DNA of 64,000 bases from the NCBI GenBank assembly GCA_951812335.1, contig OX638293.1, positions 576,501 to 640,500 on the forward strand. Direction: 5' to 3'. Below, piece by piece: positions 16,477 through 25,453 of the stretch. Positions within the stretch are counted from its first letter, which is position 1. The number at the start of each line of letters is the position of its first letter. The DNA comes from Rhodothermales bacterium (GTDB taxonomy: Bacteria > Bacteroidota > Rhodothermia > Rhodothermales > VXPQ01). Under the pieces are notes generated by a model, which did no database searches, was not told the DNA's origin, and saw only the letters and a program-made list of their open reading frames with translations. A program made the position numbers and the translations under genes.

Positions 16477-17742
16477 GTGGACTTTCGATTCCTGATCGCC
16501 CGGCGCTACCTTGCAGGCCGCCGGCAGGTCACCCTCATTTCGTTCATCACCGGCATCTCCGTCGCAGGCGTCGCCCTCGGAGTGGCTGCGCTTGTGGTTG
16601 TGCTTTCCGTGATGAACGGATTCTATTATTTCGTGCGAGATATGCTGGTTTCGATCGATCCGCATGTGCGGATCGTCGGGGCCGGGAAGGCCGGCGTCGC
16701 CAACCCGGACTCGCTGGCTGCGGTGGCGCTTGCACTGCCGGGCGTCGAATCCGCCTCGGCCTATGTCGAGGGGAAAGCCCTCCTGCTGCCGGAGGAAGGC
16801 GCCGAGGTGAACAAGGTGGTCATTGTGCGTGGCGTGGATCCGGGGGCCTATGCCGGCGTGAGCGATGTGGTGGATCGCACGGGTTTCGGCGCGTTCGATC
16901 TGGAGCGGCGCAACGGGCGCCCCGGGCTGGTTGCGGGCATGTCGCTGGCTTACCGGCTCACCCTCTTGCCTTCCACGGACTCCTCGCCCGGTCGGGTAGT
17001 CCTGCTTTCGGCGTCCGATATCGAAGATATGGCGACAAGCTTCCTGGGGATCGCAGCCTCTGCCCCGACTCCGTTCGATGTGCGCGGGCTTTTCGAAATG
17101 GAGGACATTTACGACGAAAGCCATGTCTTCATCGAAACGAAGGAAGCCCAACGCCTGTTTCGCACGGGCGAGTTCGTAACCGGCGTCGAACTCCGGCTTG
17201 CCGATCTCGAACAGGCCGATGCGGTCAAGCAAATGCTGGCGACACGCCTCCCTGCGCCATTCGAGGTGGTCACGTGGTATGACCTGCGCAAGTCGCTATA
17301 CGATGTCATGCGCCTCGAAAAGTGGGCTGCGACCTTTGTACTGGGCCTGATTATCGTGGTGGCCTCGTGCAATATCGTGGGGTCGTTAACCATGATCGTC
17401 ATCGAAAAACGCCGCGATGTGGGGGTGTTGCGGGCCATGGGCGTTTCGCGCCGGGACATCCGCCGCATTTTTTTGCTTGAGGGCGTCATGGTGGGCGTGA
17501 CCGGCGCCGTTTCCGGACTGATTGTCGGGCTTGGGCTGGCCTTGTTACAGCAACATTTCGGCCTGGTGCCGCTTGCCGGTGCGGAATCGTTCCTGATCGA
17601 CGCCTATCCGGTGTTTATAGAAGGCGGGGATCTGCTGACGATAAGCGCCGCGGCGATCGGGCTTTGTGCGGCGGCAGGCTTGTATCCTGCGGTGCGGGCC
17701 GCCGCGATCGAACCGGCGAAAGCCGTTAATATAGAGGCATAA
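16477..17742 (+). CDS. LolC/LolE-family ABC transporter permease (lipoprotein release)
   Basis: 421 residues with GTG start. Domain order fits an FtsX/MacB permease: first helix near 20-45 (LISFITGISVAGVALGVAALVVVLSVMNGF), a large periplasmic domain to about 285, then three C-terminal helices with the FtsX core (VASCNIVGSLTMIVIEKRRDVGVLRAMGVSRRDIRRIFLLEG). These proteins pull lipoproteins from the inner membrane to hand them to LolA, driven by LolD. No lolD lies alongside. The initial FRFLIARRYLAGRR matches the LolC/E opening. Probably translated with the preceding lipoprotein gene. Confidence 0.87.
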   Translation: MDFRFLIARRYLAGRRQVTLISFITGISVAGVALGVAALVVVLSVMNGFYYFVRDMLVSIDPHVRIVGAGKAGVANPDSLAAVALALPGVESASAYVEGKALLLPEEGAEVNKVVIVRGVDPGAYAGVSDVVDRTGFGAFDLERRNGRPGLVAGMSLAYRLTLLPSTDSSPGRVVLLSASDIEDMATSFLGIAASAPTPFDVRGLFEMEDIYDESHVFIETKEAQRLFRTGEFVTGVELRLADLEQADAVKQMLATRLPAPFEVVTWYDLRKSLYDVMRLEKWAATFVLGLIIVVASCNIVGSLTMIVIEKRRDVGVLRAMGVSRRDIRRIFLLEGVMVGVTGAVSGLIVGLGLALLQQHFGLVPLAGAESFLIDAYPVFIEGGDLLTISAAAIGLCAAAGLYPAVRAAAIEPAKAVNIEA

Positions 17743-17910
17743 AACCCGGACAATGCACGTTTCACTGGCCTCCTCGATTCGACCGGCGACGTATTTTGCG
17801 ATAAACCGCCTTCCCGCCGTAGTTTTGGCAGGCTTCGGCCATTTTTCCGGGAAAGGCCGTCGCAATTCTCGTCCGTTCCCATTCCTCGTACGCACAAATT
17901 TCCGCTCGCC

Positions 17911-18696
17911 ATGCCGCACGACCGATTCGGCCTTGACGATTTGCCCGACCGGCCCGCCAGGCCGCGTACATCGGGCCTGACCCTCGTACTCGACAAAGGC
18001 CTCTCTGTGCGGGAGGTGGAAGACATGCTGGAAAAGAACGCCGGCTATGTGGATGTCGTAAAACTGGGCTGGGGCACTGCTGTCGTCACGCCTTGTCTCG
18101 AGGAGAAGTTGCGCGCCTATCGGGCTGCACAGATGCCCGTCTGCTTTGGCGGCACACTGTTCGAAGCGTTTTGCATGCGCGGCCGGCTCGACGATTACCA
18201 CGCCCTGCTTCATTCCTTTCAAATCGAATGCGTCGAGATTTCCGACGGGGCGATTACACTACCGCACGAAGAAAAACTCGGCTACATTCGCTACTTCTCG
18301 AAAGATTTCAGGGTGTTGAGCGAAGTCGGTTCGAAGGATAAGGCAAGCATCCTGTCTCCCGATACGTGGGTCCGGATGATCCGGGACGAGCTGGAAGCCG
18401 GCAGCTGGAAGGTTATTTGCGAAGCGCGAGAGAGCGGGACCGCCGGCGTTTTTGATGCTTCCGGCCAGATCCGGTCGGGTATCATGGACGAGATCGTGCA
18501 GCATATCGACCCCGGGCAACTGGTTTTTGAAGCCCCCCGGAAGCCACAGCAGGTATGGTTCATTCGGAAATTCGGTCCCAATGTGAATCTTGGAAATATC
18601 CCCCCGGATGAAGTAATTCCTCTTGAAACGCTTCGTATCGGTCTTCGGGGAGACACGTTGCTCTCATTTTTCGAGACGCCCGGTCAGGGAGCCTGA
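17911..18696 (+). CDS. comA: phosphosulfolactate synthase (ComA family)
   Basis: 261 residues of the ComA family, which adds sulfite to phosphoenolpyruvate giving (R)-phosphosulfolactate. Characteristic TIM-barrel pieces: LTLVLDKGLS, VVKLGWGTA, CFGGTLFEAF, VEISDGAITLP, LSEVGSKD, ICEARESGTAGVFD and FEAPRKPQQVWFI with the final GPNVNLGNI. The reaction is best known from methanogen coenzyme M biosynthesis. In bacteria of this branch a link to sulfonolipid or sulfolactate metabolism is an attractive inference but untested. The symbol comA is the coenzyme-M gene, not the competence gene. Confidence 0.88.
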   Translation: MPHDRFGLDDLPDRPARPRTSGLTLVLDKGLSVREVEDMLEKNAGYVDVVKLGWGTAVVTPCLEEKLRAYRAAQMPVCFGGTLFEAFCMRGRLDDYHALLHSFQIECVEISDGAITLPHEEKLGYIRYFSKDFRVLSEVGSKDKASILSPDTWVRMIRDELEAGSWKVICEARESGTAGVFDASGQIRSGIMDEIVQHIDPGQLVFEAPRKPQQVWFIRKFGPNVNLGNIPPDEVIPLETLRIGLRGDTLLSFFETPGQGA

Positions 18697-18877
18697 GGGG
18701 AAACAATTCTGTAACGGCTACGTACCTGCTTGGCCAAAGCGAGAGATTCCGGTTGGTTTCTTCGCGGTAAAATGCTTGCGAAGCCGTCCTGCGTGACGTA
18801 TTTTGCGAAGCTTCGCTGTACATATCGTGCAGAGAAGATCGGCAAGGCCCGGCACAGTATCATTTGACATTCGAGAC

Positions 18878-19114
18878 ATGTCGCGTAAAGATGACATAAC
18901 GGGGCGCGGACCCAGGACGGGCAACCACGTTTCCCACGCCCACAACAAGGTGAAGCGTCGCTTTCTCCTTAATCTTCAGAAACGAAGATTCTACATTCCG
19001 GAGGAGGATCGATACATCACCCTGAAAGTGTCTGCGAAGACACTGAAAACAATCAACAAGAAGGGTATTCAGGCCGTTCTCCGAGAGGCGCGGCGACAGG
19101 GCGTGCGCGTCTGA
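18878..19114 (+). CDS. rpmB: 50S ribosomal protein L28
   Basis: 78 residues. The start MSRKDDITGRGPRTGN is chosen over an upstream in-frame ATG at 18803 because L28 begins with a Ser/Ala-Arg-x-Cys/Asp then TGRGP. NHVSHAHNKVKRRF is the family core and the end is the basic IQAVLREARRQGVRV. It heads a compact rpmB-rpmG-DUF4295 group, the arrangement common in Bacteroidota and relatives. Confidence 0.95.
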   Translation: MSRKDDITGRGPRTGNHVSHAHNKVKRRFLLNLQKRRFYIPEEDRYITLKVSAKTLKTINKKGIQAVLREARRQGVRV

Positions 19115-19169
19115 CGCTCGTGTGGCCCGGCAATGCATGCGCCGGAACCCGTGAACCCAGAGAAAGATC

Positions 19170-19340
19170 ATGGCCAAGGCGAAAGGAGTTCGGATTCAGG
19201 TGACGCTCCAGTGTACGGAAGCGCCGGGCACGTCACGGTACTCCACGACGAAGAATCGTCGCAATACGGACCAGCGACTGGAGCTCAGGAAATATAATCC
19301 GAAGCTGCGCAAGCACACGTTGCATCGGGAAATCAAGTAG
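19170..19340 (+). CDS. rpmG: 50S ribosomal protein L33
   Basis: 56 residues, too short for many gene finders: [15 protein letters not shown] at the start, [10 protein letters not shown] in the middle and [12 protein letters not shown] at the end. [11 protein letters not shown] is diagnostic for L33. It lacks the paired Cys residues of zinc-binding L33 forms (only one Cys), so it is the zinc-independent type. Located 55 bases after rpmB. RBS-like AGAAAG precedes the ATG. Confidence 0.95.
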   Translation: MAKAKGVRIQVTLQCTEAPGTSRYSTTKNRRNTDQRLELRKYNPKLRKHTLHREIK

Positions 19341-19389
19341 CGGGATGCGGGCATCGCCCCGCAGTCTCAGAAAAATTCGGTAGATCGCC

Positions 19390-19566
19390 ATGGCGAAAGC
19401 ACAGACATTCGGCGACAAGGTGCGCAAAACGCGCGGAGCCACTAAGCAGATGGCCAGGATCGTTGCCGCCGAAAAGAAAGCGAACGGCCAGTACAGCTTC
19501 CGGGCGCGGATGACGCCCGTCGATGCGGTCCAGGACGCCTTGAAGGCGGCAAGACAGGCACGCTGA
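19390..19566 (+). CDS. DUF4295 family protein (small basic ribosome-linked gene)
   Basis: 58 residues: MAKAQTFGDKVRKTRGATKQMARIV at the start, then SFRARMTPVDAVQDAL. This matches the DUF4295 family, tiny basic proteins found after rpmB and rpmG in Bacteroidota and close relatives. Function is unknown; position and composition suggest an accessory ribosomal protein. It is a good lineage marker for this window. Confidence 0.85.
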   Translation: MAKAQTFGDKVRKTRGATKQMARIVAAEKKANGQYSFRARMTPVDAVQDALKAARQAR

Positions 19567-19661
19567 CGGCTGCTGCGTTGTTTTTAGATGGCGCGACCCC
19601 GGCAGTGAGCATGTCGCATTTTGCAGGGAGGTATTGCAGGATGCGTCCTTGTTCACAAAAT

Positions 19662-19735
19662 CGAGGCGTGGCGCAGTCCGGTAGCGCATCTGCTTTGGGA
19701 GCAGAGGGTCGTCGGTTCAAATCCGGCCGCCTCGA
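19662..19735 (+). tRNA. tRNA-Pro (anticodon TGG)
   Basis: Acceptor CGAGGCG pairs perfectly with CGCCTCG, discriminator A. The anticodon stem TCTGC/GCAGA closes a loop TTTGGGA, giving anticodon TGG. The T-loop is the usual GTTCAAATCC. CCA is not encoded. First of three clustered tRNA genes. Confidence 0.95.
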
Positions 19736-19803
19736 CACATACCGATTCCGGTCGTTGTGTTCATGCGGCCGTGCGCCATCTGCGCAAACCCGAACACACC
19801 CCT

Positions 19804-19877
19804 GCGCCCGTAGCTCAACCGGACAGAGCGGCGGACTTCTAATCCGCAGGTTGCAGGTTCGAGTCCTGCCGGGCGTG
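19804..19877 (+). tRNA. tRNA-Arg (anticodon TCT)
   Basis: Acceptor GCGCCCG pairs with CGGGCGT (one G-T pair), discriminator G. The anticodon loop CTTCTAA gives TCT, and the T-arm carries GTTCGAGTCC. CCA is not encoded. Same strand as its neighbours. Confidence 0.95.
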
Positions 19878-19966
19878 CTTCGGCGCAACAGGAAAAGGTA
19901 CCGAGGATACCGGTTCGGTACGATGGGATCAAGGAACCCGTCGGAATCGTACGGTACGGCGAATCG

Positions 19967-20037
19967 GGTGACGTGGCCGAGTGGTTAGGCAAAGGTCTGC
20001 AAAACCTTGTACGGCGGTTCGAGTCCGCCCGTCACCT
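19967..20037 (+). tRNA. tRNA-Cys (anticodon GCA)
   Basis: Acceptor GGTGACG pairs with CGTCACC. The discriminator is T, as required by cysteinyl-tRNA synthetase. The anticodon stem AAGGT/ACCTT closes the loop CTGCAAA with anticodon GCA, and the D-arm includes GTGGTTAGGCA. CCA is not encoded. Confidence 0.95.
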
Positions 20038-20092
20038 CGCACAGTGCTGGCAAGTCTGCACCTGCCATCTATTTATTTTTCAAGAGATCGCC

Positions 20093-20306
20093 ATGCCCTC
20101 GGAGTCCTTGCGTTTTACCTGTTCCAAGTGTCGCGGCAACGACTGCGAAATCGGCGAAATCCGCGCGGCCGGCGGCTTCTGGAGTTCAGAATCGCGAGCT
20201 GACGACCGTAACGTGTGCCCGTTGCCGTTATACCGAGCTCTACGAGACCGATAGCTCGACCAACGGCTCCACGCTTGCCGACCTCTTTGACTTTTTCACC
20301 GGGTAA
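20093..20306 (+). pseudogene. Zn-ribbon nucleic-acid-binding protein (COG3478-like), broken by a frameshift
   Basis: The N-terminal half reads MPSESLRFTCSKCRGND and then EIGEIRAAGGFW in one frame. The C-terminal half reads VQNRELTTVTCARCRYTELYE and ends LADLFDFFTG in another. Together they match the small two-CxxC Zn-ribbon proteins whose members run GGFWSK-x-FD-VQN without a break. The join near 20181-20186 lacks about five codons' worth of bases (an out-of-frame deletion), and the span is 214 bases, not a multiple of three. Either a real pseudogene or a sequencing error. All four Cys survive. Confidence 0.75.
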
Positions 20307-20332
20307 TCTTTTCAGGCATAGTCTCTCCTGCC

Positions 20333-21376
20333 ATGTTCGCCTCGTTTCGCATCCCTGTCCTCTTTTTTGCGCTCGTCGCCATGGCGGGCTGTGTCTCCTA
20401 TGAAGAAGAGGAGTTGAAAACCGGTCCAGGCGCTGATCCCATCGGGACGGTGATTCGTCTGGACGACCGGATAGACGCACTCGTTCCGGCGGATGCTGTC
20501 ATTGAAAAACTGGCAGAGGGATTCGAGTGGTCGGAAGGCCCCGTCTGGTCGCCCGACGAGGGAGGATACCTTCTTTTTTCCGACATTCCAGTGAACACGA
20601 TCTACCGGTGGGATGAAGAGAGCGGTCTGTCGCCCTATCTCCGACCGGCGGGCTACGCGGGGAGCAATCCGTCCGGGGTCGAACTGGGCACGAACGGTCT
20701 TATGCTGGATGCGGAAGGCAGGCTCGTGATGTGCGATCACGGCAATCGGCAGGTTGCCCGCCTCGACGCTACGAATTTCACGCGCGAGACGATCGCCTCG
20801 GCCTATGAAGGCAAGCGTCTCAATAGCCCCAACGATCTGGTTTTTCATTCCAGCGGGGATTTGTATTTCACCGATCCGCCCTACGGACTTTCCGGCCTGA
20901 ACGACAGCCCTGACAAGGAGCTTCCTTTCAATGGAGTATACCGCGTCGATACGAGCGGCAAGGTGTCCTTGCTTACGGACGAACTGGGTTTCCCGAACGG
21001 GATCGCGTTTTCGCCGGATGAAAAGACCCTGTATGTCGCTAATTCAGGGGGAGACAACCCGGTCATTCGCGCCTACGATGTGCAGGACGACCGAACGCTT
21101 GCCAACAGCCGTGTCTTTTTCGACGGCAGCGCCCTGATCGCCGACGGAGCGGTGGGGTCATTCGACGGCATGGCGCTCGATACGGAGGGCAACCTGTTTG
21201 CGACGGGGCCCGGCGGCGTGCTGGTGCTGACGCCCGAAGGAGATCACCTCGGCACCATTTCCACAGGGGAACGGATAGCCAACTGTACCTTCGGGGACGA
21301 CGGTTCGACGCTGTATCTCACGTCGGATATGCTGCTTGCCCGCATTCGTCTCAATGCGCAGGGGTTGGGGTTCTGA
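20333..21376 (+). CDS. SMP-30/gluconolactonase-family lipoprotein
   Basis: 347 residues. Signal peptide with lipobox AMAGC, Cys near 20. A six-bladed propeller of the SMP-30/gluconolactonase type follows, with EGFEWSEGPVWSP (metal-ligand Glu), SNPSGVELGTNG, RLNSPNDLVFHSSGDLYFTDPPYG, GFPNGIAFSPDEKTLYVANS and SFDGMALDTEGNLFAT. Members are lactonases; the natural substrate cannot be set. Expected on the periplasmic or outer surface. It converges on dnaB with a 69-base gap. Confidence 0.88.
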   Translation: MFASFRIPVLFFALVAMAGCVSYEEEELKTGPGADPIGTVIRLDDRIDALVPADAVIEKLAEGFEWSEGPVWSPDEGGYLLFSDIPVNTIYRWDEESGLSPYLRPAGYAGSNPSGVELGTNGLMLDAEGRLVMCDHGNRQVARLDATNFTRETIASAYEGKRLNSPNDLVFHSSGDLYFTDPPYGLSGLNDSPDKELPFNGVYRVDTSGKVSLLTDELGFPNGIAFSPDEKTLYVANSGGDNPVIRAYDVQDDRTLANSRVFFDGSALIADGAVGSFDGMALDTEGNLFATGPGGVLVLTPEGDHLGTISTGERIANCTFGDDGSTLYLTSDMLLARIRLNAQGLGF

Positions 21377-21445
21377 TATTTTCCGCAGCGCAGATTTTTT
21401 CCGCAGCACGAGGCGAAAAGACACGAACGCCGCCTCCTTTCCGTA

Positions 21446-22915
21446 TTAGAAGGGAGTGTCCTCCTCCCTTGCCCCATCCCCTTCCGCGGGGGTCTGGTAG
21501 TAGGTCGCCAGACTTTCGAACCGGGCATATTGGTTGACGAAAGACAGTTCCACCATGCCGACCGGGCCGTTGCGTTGCTTGCCGATAATGATCTCGGCGA
21601 TGCCTTTGAGGGATCTATCTTCTTCCGTATCGATCCCGTATCGCTCGGGACGGTAGATGAAGCATACGACATCCGCATCTTGTTCGATGGCCCCGCTTTC
21701 GCGCAGATCCGAGAGCAGAGGACGCTTGTCGCCCCCCCGGGTCTCGACAGCGCGGCTAAGTTGCGAAAGCGCGATGACGGGAACGTCCAGTTCCTTGGCC
21801 AGCGCTTTCATGGATCGGCTGATGTGAGAAATTTCCTGTTCCCGGTTGGAATAGCGCTGACTCGTAGCCACATGCATGAGTTGCAGGTAGTCGACGATCA
21901 CGAGTCCGATGTCATGTTCGGCTTTTAGGCGCCGGCACTTGGCCCGTAGTTCCAGCACGGATAACCCTGGCGTGTCGTCAATGAAAATGGGCGCCTCCGC
22001 CAGCCGCCCGGCCGCCCGGGTAAGTTTCTGCCAGTCTTTGTCCTTCATGCGGCCCGTGCGGGCGGCCTGGGAATCGACACGCCCTTCCGAGGTCAGCATG
22101 CGCAGGGCGAGTTGCTCGGCGCCCATCTCCAAAGAGAAAATCGCCACACCCGAAGGATATATGCTGTGCAGAGCAGCATTGCGTGCGCAGGTCAGGGCAA
22201 ACGCGGTTTTACCCATAGACGGCCGCGCAGCCACGATGATCAAATCGGACCGTTGCCAACCGCTCGTCAAACTGTCGAGGCGAGAAAACCCGCTGGGAAC
22301 GCCGGTCACGCCTCCTTCCCGCCCATCAATGGCCTCAAGATTTTCTATAGTGGTTTTTATTACATCCGATGCCTTCACTGCCGGACGCCGTATTTCCGTG
22401 TTTGAGATTTGAAAAATGTCTGTTTCGGCCTTGTCGAGCAATTCGAAGGTATCCGTACCAGCGTCGTAGGCATCCCGGATAAGCAGCGTCATCTTCTCGA
22501 TCATTTTCCGAAGCAAGTGCTTCTGAGCAATAATGCGGGCATAGTATTCGACATTCGCAGCGGCGCTCATATGAGCCGTGAGCTCGTTCAGATAATCTGC
22601 CCCGCCCACCTTGTCGAGTTCCTTGCGTCGCCGGAGTTCTTCCGTCAAGGTGATTAAATCGACGGGTACGCCTTGCTTGAAGAGTTCCGTGAAGGCGGCA
22701 AATATTTTCCGGTGTCTGCCGTCGTAAAAACTGTTTTCAGAGAGAATTTCTATCGTTTGCGGTAGCGCATCGCGTTCCAGGAGAACAGCTCCGAGTACGG
22801 CCTGCTCGATGTCGACGGCCTGCGGCGGCACGCGCCCACCGGGGTGCGGGTCCGACATTTCCCTCGAGGGGGCATCATCCGGCATGGGTGGGAAATACTG
22901 TTCCTGTTCAGGCAT
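21446..22915 (-). CDS. dnaB: replicative DNA helicase DnaB
   Basis: 489 residues from MPEQEQYFP; an in-frame start at 23023 would add 36 residues that look non-coding and overlap the UDG gene. The N-terminal primase-interaction domain (PPQAVDIEQAVLGAVLLERDAL, about 28-130) is joined by a linker to the RecA-like hexameric motor. The P-loop is ARPSMGKTAFAL; later motifs are IFIDDTPGLS, VIVDYLQLM and LSQLSRAVE with SDLRESGAIEQDADVV. It unwinds DNA at the fork. No intein is seen. It lies downstream of udg in the same direction. Confidence 0.96.
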   Translation of the reverse strand: MPEQEQYFPPMPDDAPSREMSDPHPGGRVPPQAVDIEQAVLGAVLLERDALPQTIEILSENSFYDGRHRKIFAAFTELFKQGVPVDLITLTEELRRRKELDKVGGADYLNELTAHMSAAANVEYYARIIAQKHLLRKMIEKMTLLIRDAYDAGTDTFELLDKAETDIFQISNTEIRRPAVKASDVIKTTIENLEAIDGREGGVTGVPSGFSRLDSLTSGWQRSDLIIVAARPSMGKTAFALTCARNAALHSIYPSGVAIFSLEMGAEQLALRMLTSEGRVDSQAARTGRMKDKDWQKLTRAAGRLAEAPIFIDDTPGLSVLELRAKCRRLKAEHDIGLVIVDYLQLMHVATSQRYSNREQEISHISRSMKALAKELDVPVIALSQLSRAVETRGGDKRPLLSDLRESGAIEQDADVVCFIYRPERYGIDTEEDRSLKGIAEIIIGKQRNGPVGMVELSFVNQYARFESLATYYQTPAEGDGAREEDTPF

Positions 22916-22947
22916 AACGAGGCGTGTACATGATGCGGAATCGACGG

Positions 22948-23817
22948 TCAGGCCGTGTTCCCCGTCAATCGATCGTAGCGTTCGCGAAGCATCTGTACAT
23001 CTTCCCAGGCGGGTCGTTTCCATCCGGGATTACGCAGCAGTGCAGCCGGGTGATACGTAACAAGCAGTGGAAGGCCATGAAAGTCGTGAAATGTTTGCCT
23101 CATGGCTCCCAGGGAATCCTGCCGATCAAGCAACGTCGTTGCCGAAGTCCTGCCGACGCAGAGCAGGATTTTGGGCTGAATCAGAGCGATCTGCTTGTAG
23201 AGAATCGGAGCGTGCGCGTTTACTTCTTCCGCAAGCGGGTTCCGATTGTTCGGCGGGCGGCTCTTCAGAATGTTTGCTATGTAAACCTCTTCGCGCGCGA
23301 AGCGGATCGCTGCCAGTATCTTGTTCAGCAACATGCCGGCTCGTCCCACGAAAGGTTCTCCCTGTGCATCTTCGTCCGCTCCCGGCGCTTCTCCGATGAC
23401 CATGAGGTCCGCATCCGGATTGCCCGTGCCGAACACCGGGTTTTTGCGGGTTTTATCGAGCGGAATGAGCACATTGTCTCGCACAAATGCCTCCACTTCC
23501 TCCAGCGTATTCATCTCGTGCAGTGGGGATTCCGCCGGGATGAGCGCATGAATGCGCGCATAGGGCGATCGACTGCTACCGACTCCAGATCCCGAAATGG
23601 GCCTGTTGCCGAACAGATCGCCCGCCTTTCCGGAAGGCGCTACCCTGCTCGCCGGGGATGAAGGGCTACGAGCCATTTCGGAGGGTTTGCGATCGGATGC
23701 CGACATGCGCCTGCCGTCTTCCTTCCTGGGATGCGGTAGCGGTACAACAGGGCCGGCGAGCTGTTGTTCGTGTTCGATGATGGTTTTCAGTTCTTCAAGA
23801 AGGGACATTGCTGGCAT
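22948..23817 (-). CDS. family-4-type uracil-DNA glycosylase lacking the Fe-S cysteines
   Basis: 289 residues: a disordered N-terminal ~100 (rich in S, P and R), then a UDG fold. The uracil-binding [17 protein letters not shown] is at about 142-158 and the second catalytic motif HPAALLRNP at 256-264. In canonical family-4 enzymes four cysteines hold a 4Fe-4S cluster, but here the matching stretches read [17 protein letters not shown] and [10 protein letters not shown]. Only one Cys (220) remains in the protein, so no cluster can form. It is probably still a uracil glycosylase. Start could be the ATG three codons in. Confidence 0.85.
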   Translation of the reverse strand: MPAMSLLEELKTIIEHEQQLAGPVVPLPHPRKEDGRRMSASDRKPSEMARSPSSPASRVAPSGKAGDLFGNRPISGSGVGSSRSPYARIHALIPAESPLHEMNTLEEVEAFVRDNVLIPLDKTRKNPVFGTGNPDADLMVIGEAPGADEDAQGEPFVGRAGMLLNKILAAIRFAREEVYIANILKSRPPNNRNPLAEEVNAHAPILYKQIALIQPKILLCVGRTSATTLLDRQDSLGAMRQTFHDFHGLPLLVTYHPAALLRNPGWKRPAWEDVQMLRERYDRLTGNTA

Positions 23818-23887
23818 GAAGTCGTGCGCCTTCGTCGAATCCGGACCGGTGCACCGGGATCGATATCTGGCTTTGTCCGCCGGATCG

Positions 23888-25141
23888 TTACGCCGCAGGC
23901 CGGTCCAGCGTTGGAGTAATGCGATCCAGAATGATTTCGGCAGCTTCCTGTTTGCTCATCATGGGAAGCGCCTCCTCGTGCCCATTACGATTAAGCAGTG
24001 TGATCCGGTTGGTTTCCGTTGCGAATCCCGATCCTGCAGCAAGCATGTTGAGCACGATCCAGTCCATGTTTTTTTCGTGGAGCTTTTTGCGCGCGTTTTC
24101 CAGTCCCTCACTGCTTTCCATGGCGAAACCCACAAGGAGTTGCCCCTCGGCTCGGCGTTCCTGGAGTGCATAAAGAATATCCGGTGTACGCCGCAAGTGC
24201 AACACCATATCGCCGCTTCCCTTTTTGATTTTTTGCGTGGCGCGTTCCATGGGTGCGTAATCTGCGACAGCAGCGGCCATGATCACAATATCCGCTTCGC
24301 GATGCGCCATGACGGCGTCGTGCATTTCTTCGGCGCTTTCCACATTGATTCGCTCTACGTAGGGAGGAGTGTCGAGGTGCGCCGGGCCGCAAATCAGCGT
24401 TACTTCGGCGCCGCGTCGGGCGGCTGCTTCCGCGAGGGCAAAACCCATCTTGCCTGAGGAAGGGTTGCTGAGAAAGCGTACCGGATCTACGTGCTCCCGG
24501 GTAGGCCCGGCCGTTACGAGCACCCGTACGTTTTCGAGATCGCGATGTGCAGAATCGTCGCCATCCTTGCCTGCAGCGATCATTTCGAGGATGCGCTGCA
24601 TAATCTCTTCCGGTTCCGGCAAGCGGCCTTGACCTACCAATCCGCTTGCAAGAGGGCCGTAGGTTGGGGACAACAGGACATGTCCGTAGGCGCGGAGAGC
24701 CTCCAGGTTGCGCTGCGTGGCCGGATGAACCAGCATGTCCTCATCCATTGCGGGGCAGACGAGGAGCGGACACTGGGCGGCAAGCGCTGTGGCCGTGAGG
24801 ATGTTGTCGCAGAAACCGCCCGCCATTTTGGCCAGCGTCTGTGCGGTCGCCGGGGCAATGACAAAGAGGTCCGCCCAGTGGCCGAGAGAAATATGCCGGG
24901 TCCATGATCCGTCTTCCGCCTCCGGGAAGACATCCGTAAGGACGGGATGTCCCGATACCGCGCCAAGCGTCAGCGGGGTAATGAAGCGGGCCGCAACCGG
25001 CGTCGTCAGGACCTGGACATCGGCGCCCGCCTTCTTCAGCAGGCGCACGAGTTCGACGGATTTGTATGCAGCAATACCGCCCGAAACGCCGAGCAGGATA
25101 TGCCGCCCGCGCAGTTCGGCATATGGCTTGCTGGCCGTCAT
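23888..25141 (-). CDS. coaBC: bifunctional phosphopantothenoylcysteine decarboxylase/synthetase
   Basis: 417 residues, standard for CoaBC (Dfp), which makes 4'-phosphopantetheine from phosphopantothenate and cysteine in CoA synthesis. CoaC half: [16 protein letters not shown] flavodoxin-like start, [20 protein letters not shown] with the catalytic His, CPAMDEDM. CoaB half from about 195: [25 protein letters not shown], then AAVADYAP and [11 protein letters not shown]. It continues the yicC-gmk-rpoZ direction but is separated by a 254-bp repeat. Confidence 0.96.
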   Translation of the reverse strand: MTASKPYAELRGRHILLGVSGGIAAYKSVELVRLLKKAGADVQVLTTPVAARFITPLTLGAVSGHPVLTDVFPEAEDGSWTRHISLGHWADLFVIAPATAQTLAKMAGGFCDNILTATALAAQCPLLVCPAMDEDMLVHPATQRNLEALRAYGHVLLSPTYGPLASGLVGQGRLPEPEEIMQRILEMIAAGKDGDDSAHRDLENVRVLVTAGPTREHVDPVRFLSNPSSGKMGFALAEAAARRGAEVTLICGPAHLDTPPYVERINVESAEEMHDAVMAHREADIVIMAAAVADYAPMERATQKIKKGSGDMVLHLRRTPDILYALQERRAEGQLLVGFAMESSEGLENARKKLHEKNMDWIVLNMLAAGSGFATETNRITLLNRNGHEEALPMMSKQEAAEIILDRITPTLDRPAA

Positions 25142-25173
25142 GTTCTCACCGAAAAGCCCGGAATATGCCTTAA

Positions 25174-25427
25174 GGATACTCCGATCGAAACCGCTTCGCC
25201 CGGCACTTCGCTTTTGCGCGTACAGGATGTCATGATTCCACCGTTGAAATCAGCGGGAAACGCTGCGGATTCGGAACGTCGCGGGCGTGAAGCGCCCTTC
25301 GGGAGACAGAGAGGGGCACGCTGGCCGCGTCATTCCTAATTATGTGGGGCCTGCCACATTGCTTCGTCATTCCTTGCCGGCGCACCCCTCTCAGCCTCTG
25401 AGCTTTGCGGACTTAATCAAAGTATCC
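25174..25427 (+). repeat. MITE-like repeat, full copy B (254 bp)
   Basis: Starts GGATACTCCGAT and ends ATCAAAGTATCC. Same length and orientation as copy A. Internal hairpins occupy the same places: the outer arm begins GAGAGGGG and pairs with CCCCTCTC, where A has GCGAGGGG/CCCCTCGC. The inner arm is ATGTGG/CCACAT (25342-25359), where A has GTGTGG/CCACAC. It sits between rpoZ and coaBC, about 33 bases before the coaBC start, so it may carry or disturb that promoter. Confidence 0.85.
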
Positions 25428-25453
25428 TTGTGAGTACCTGCAGAAAGAGGCGC

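Noticed and set aside
15238..17232. A 664-residue minus-strand frame over the lipoprotein and permease genes
   Set aside because: The plus-strand genes have lipobox and FtsX motifs; this frame has none and starts inside the repeat.
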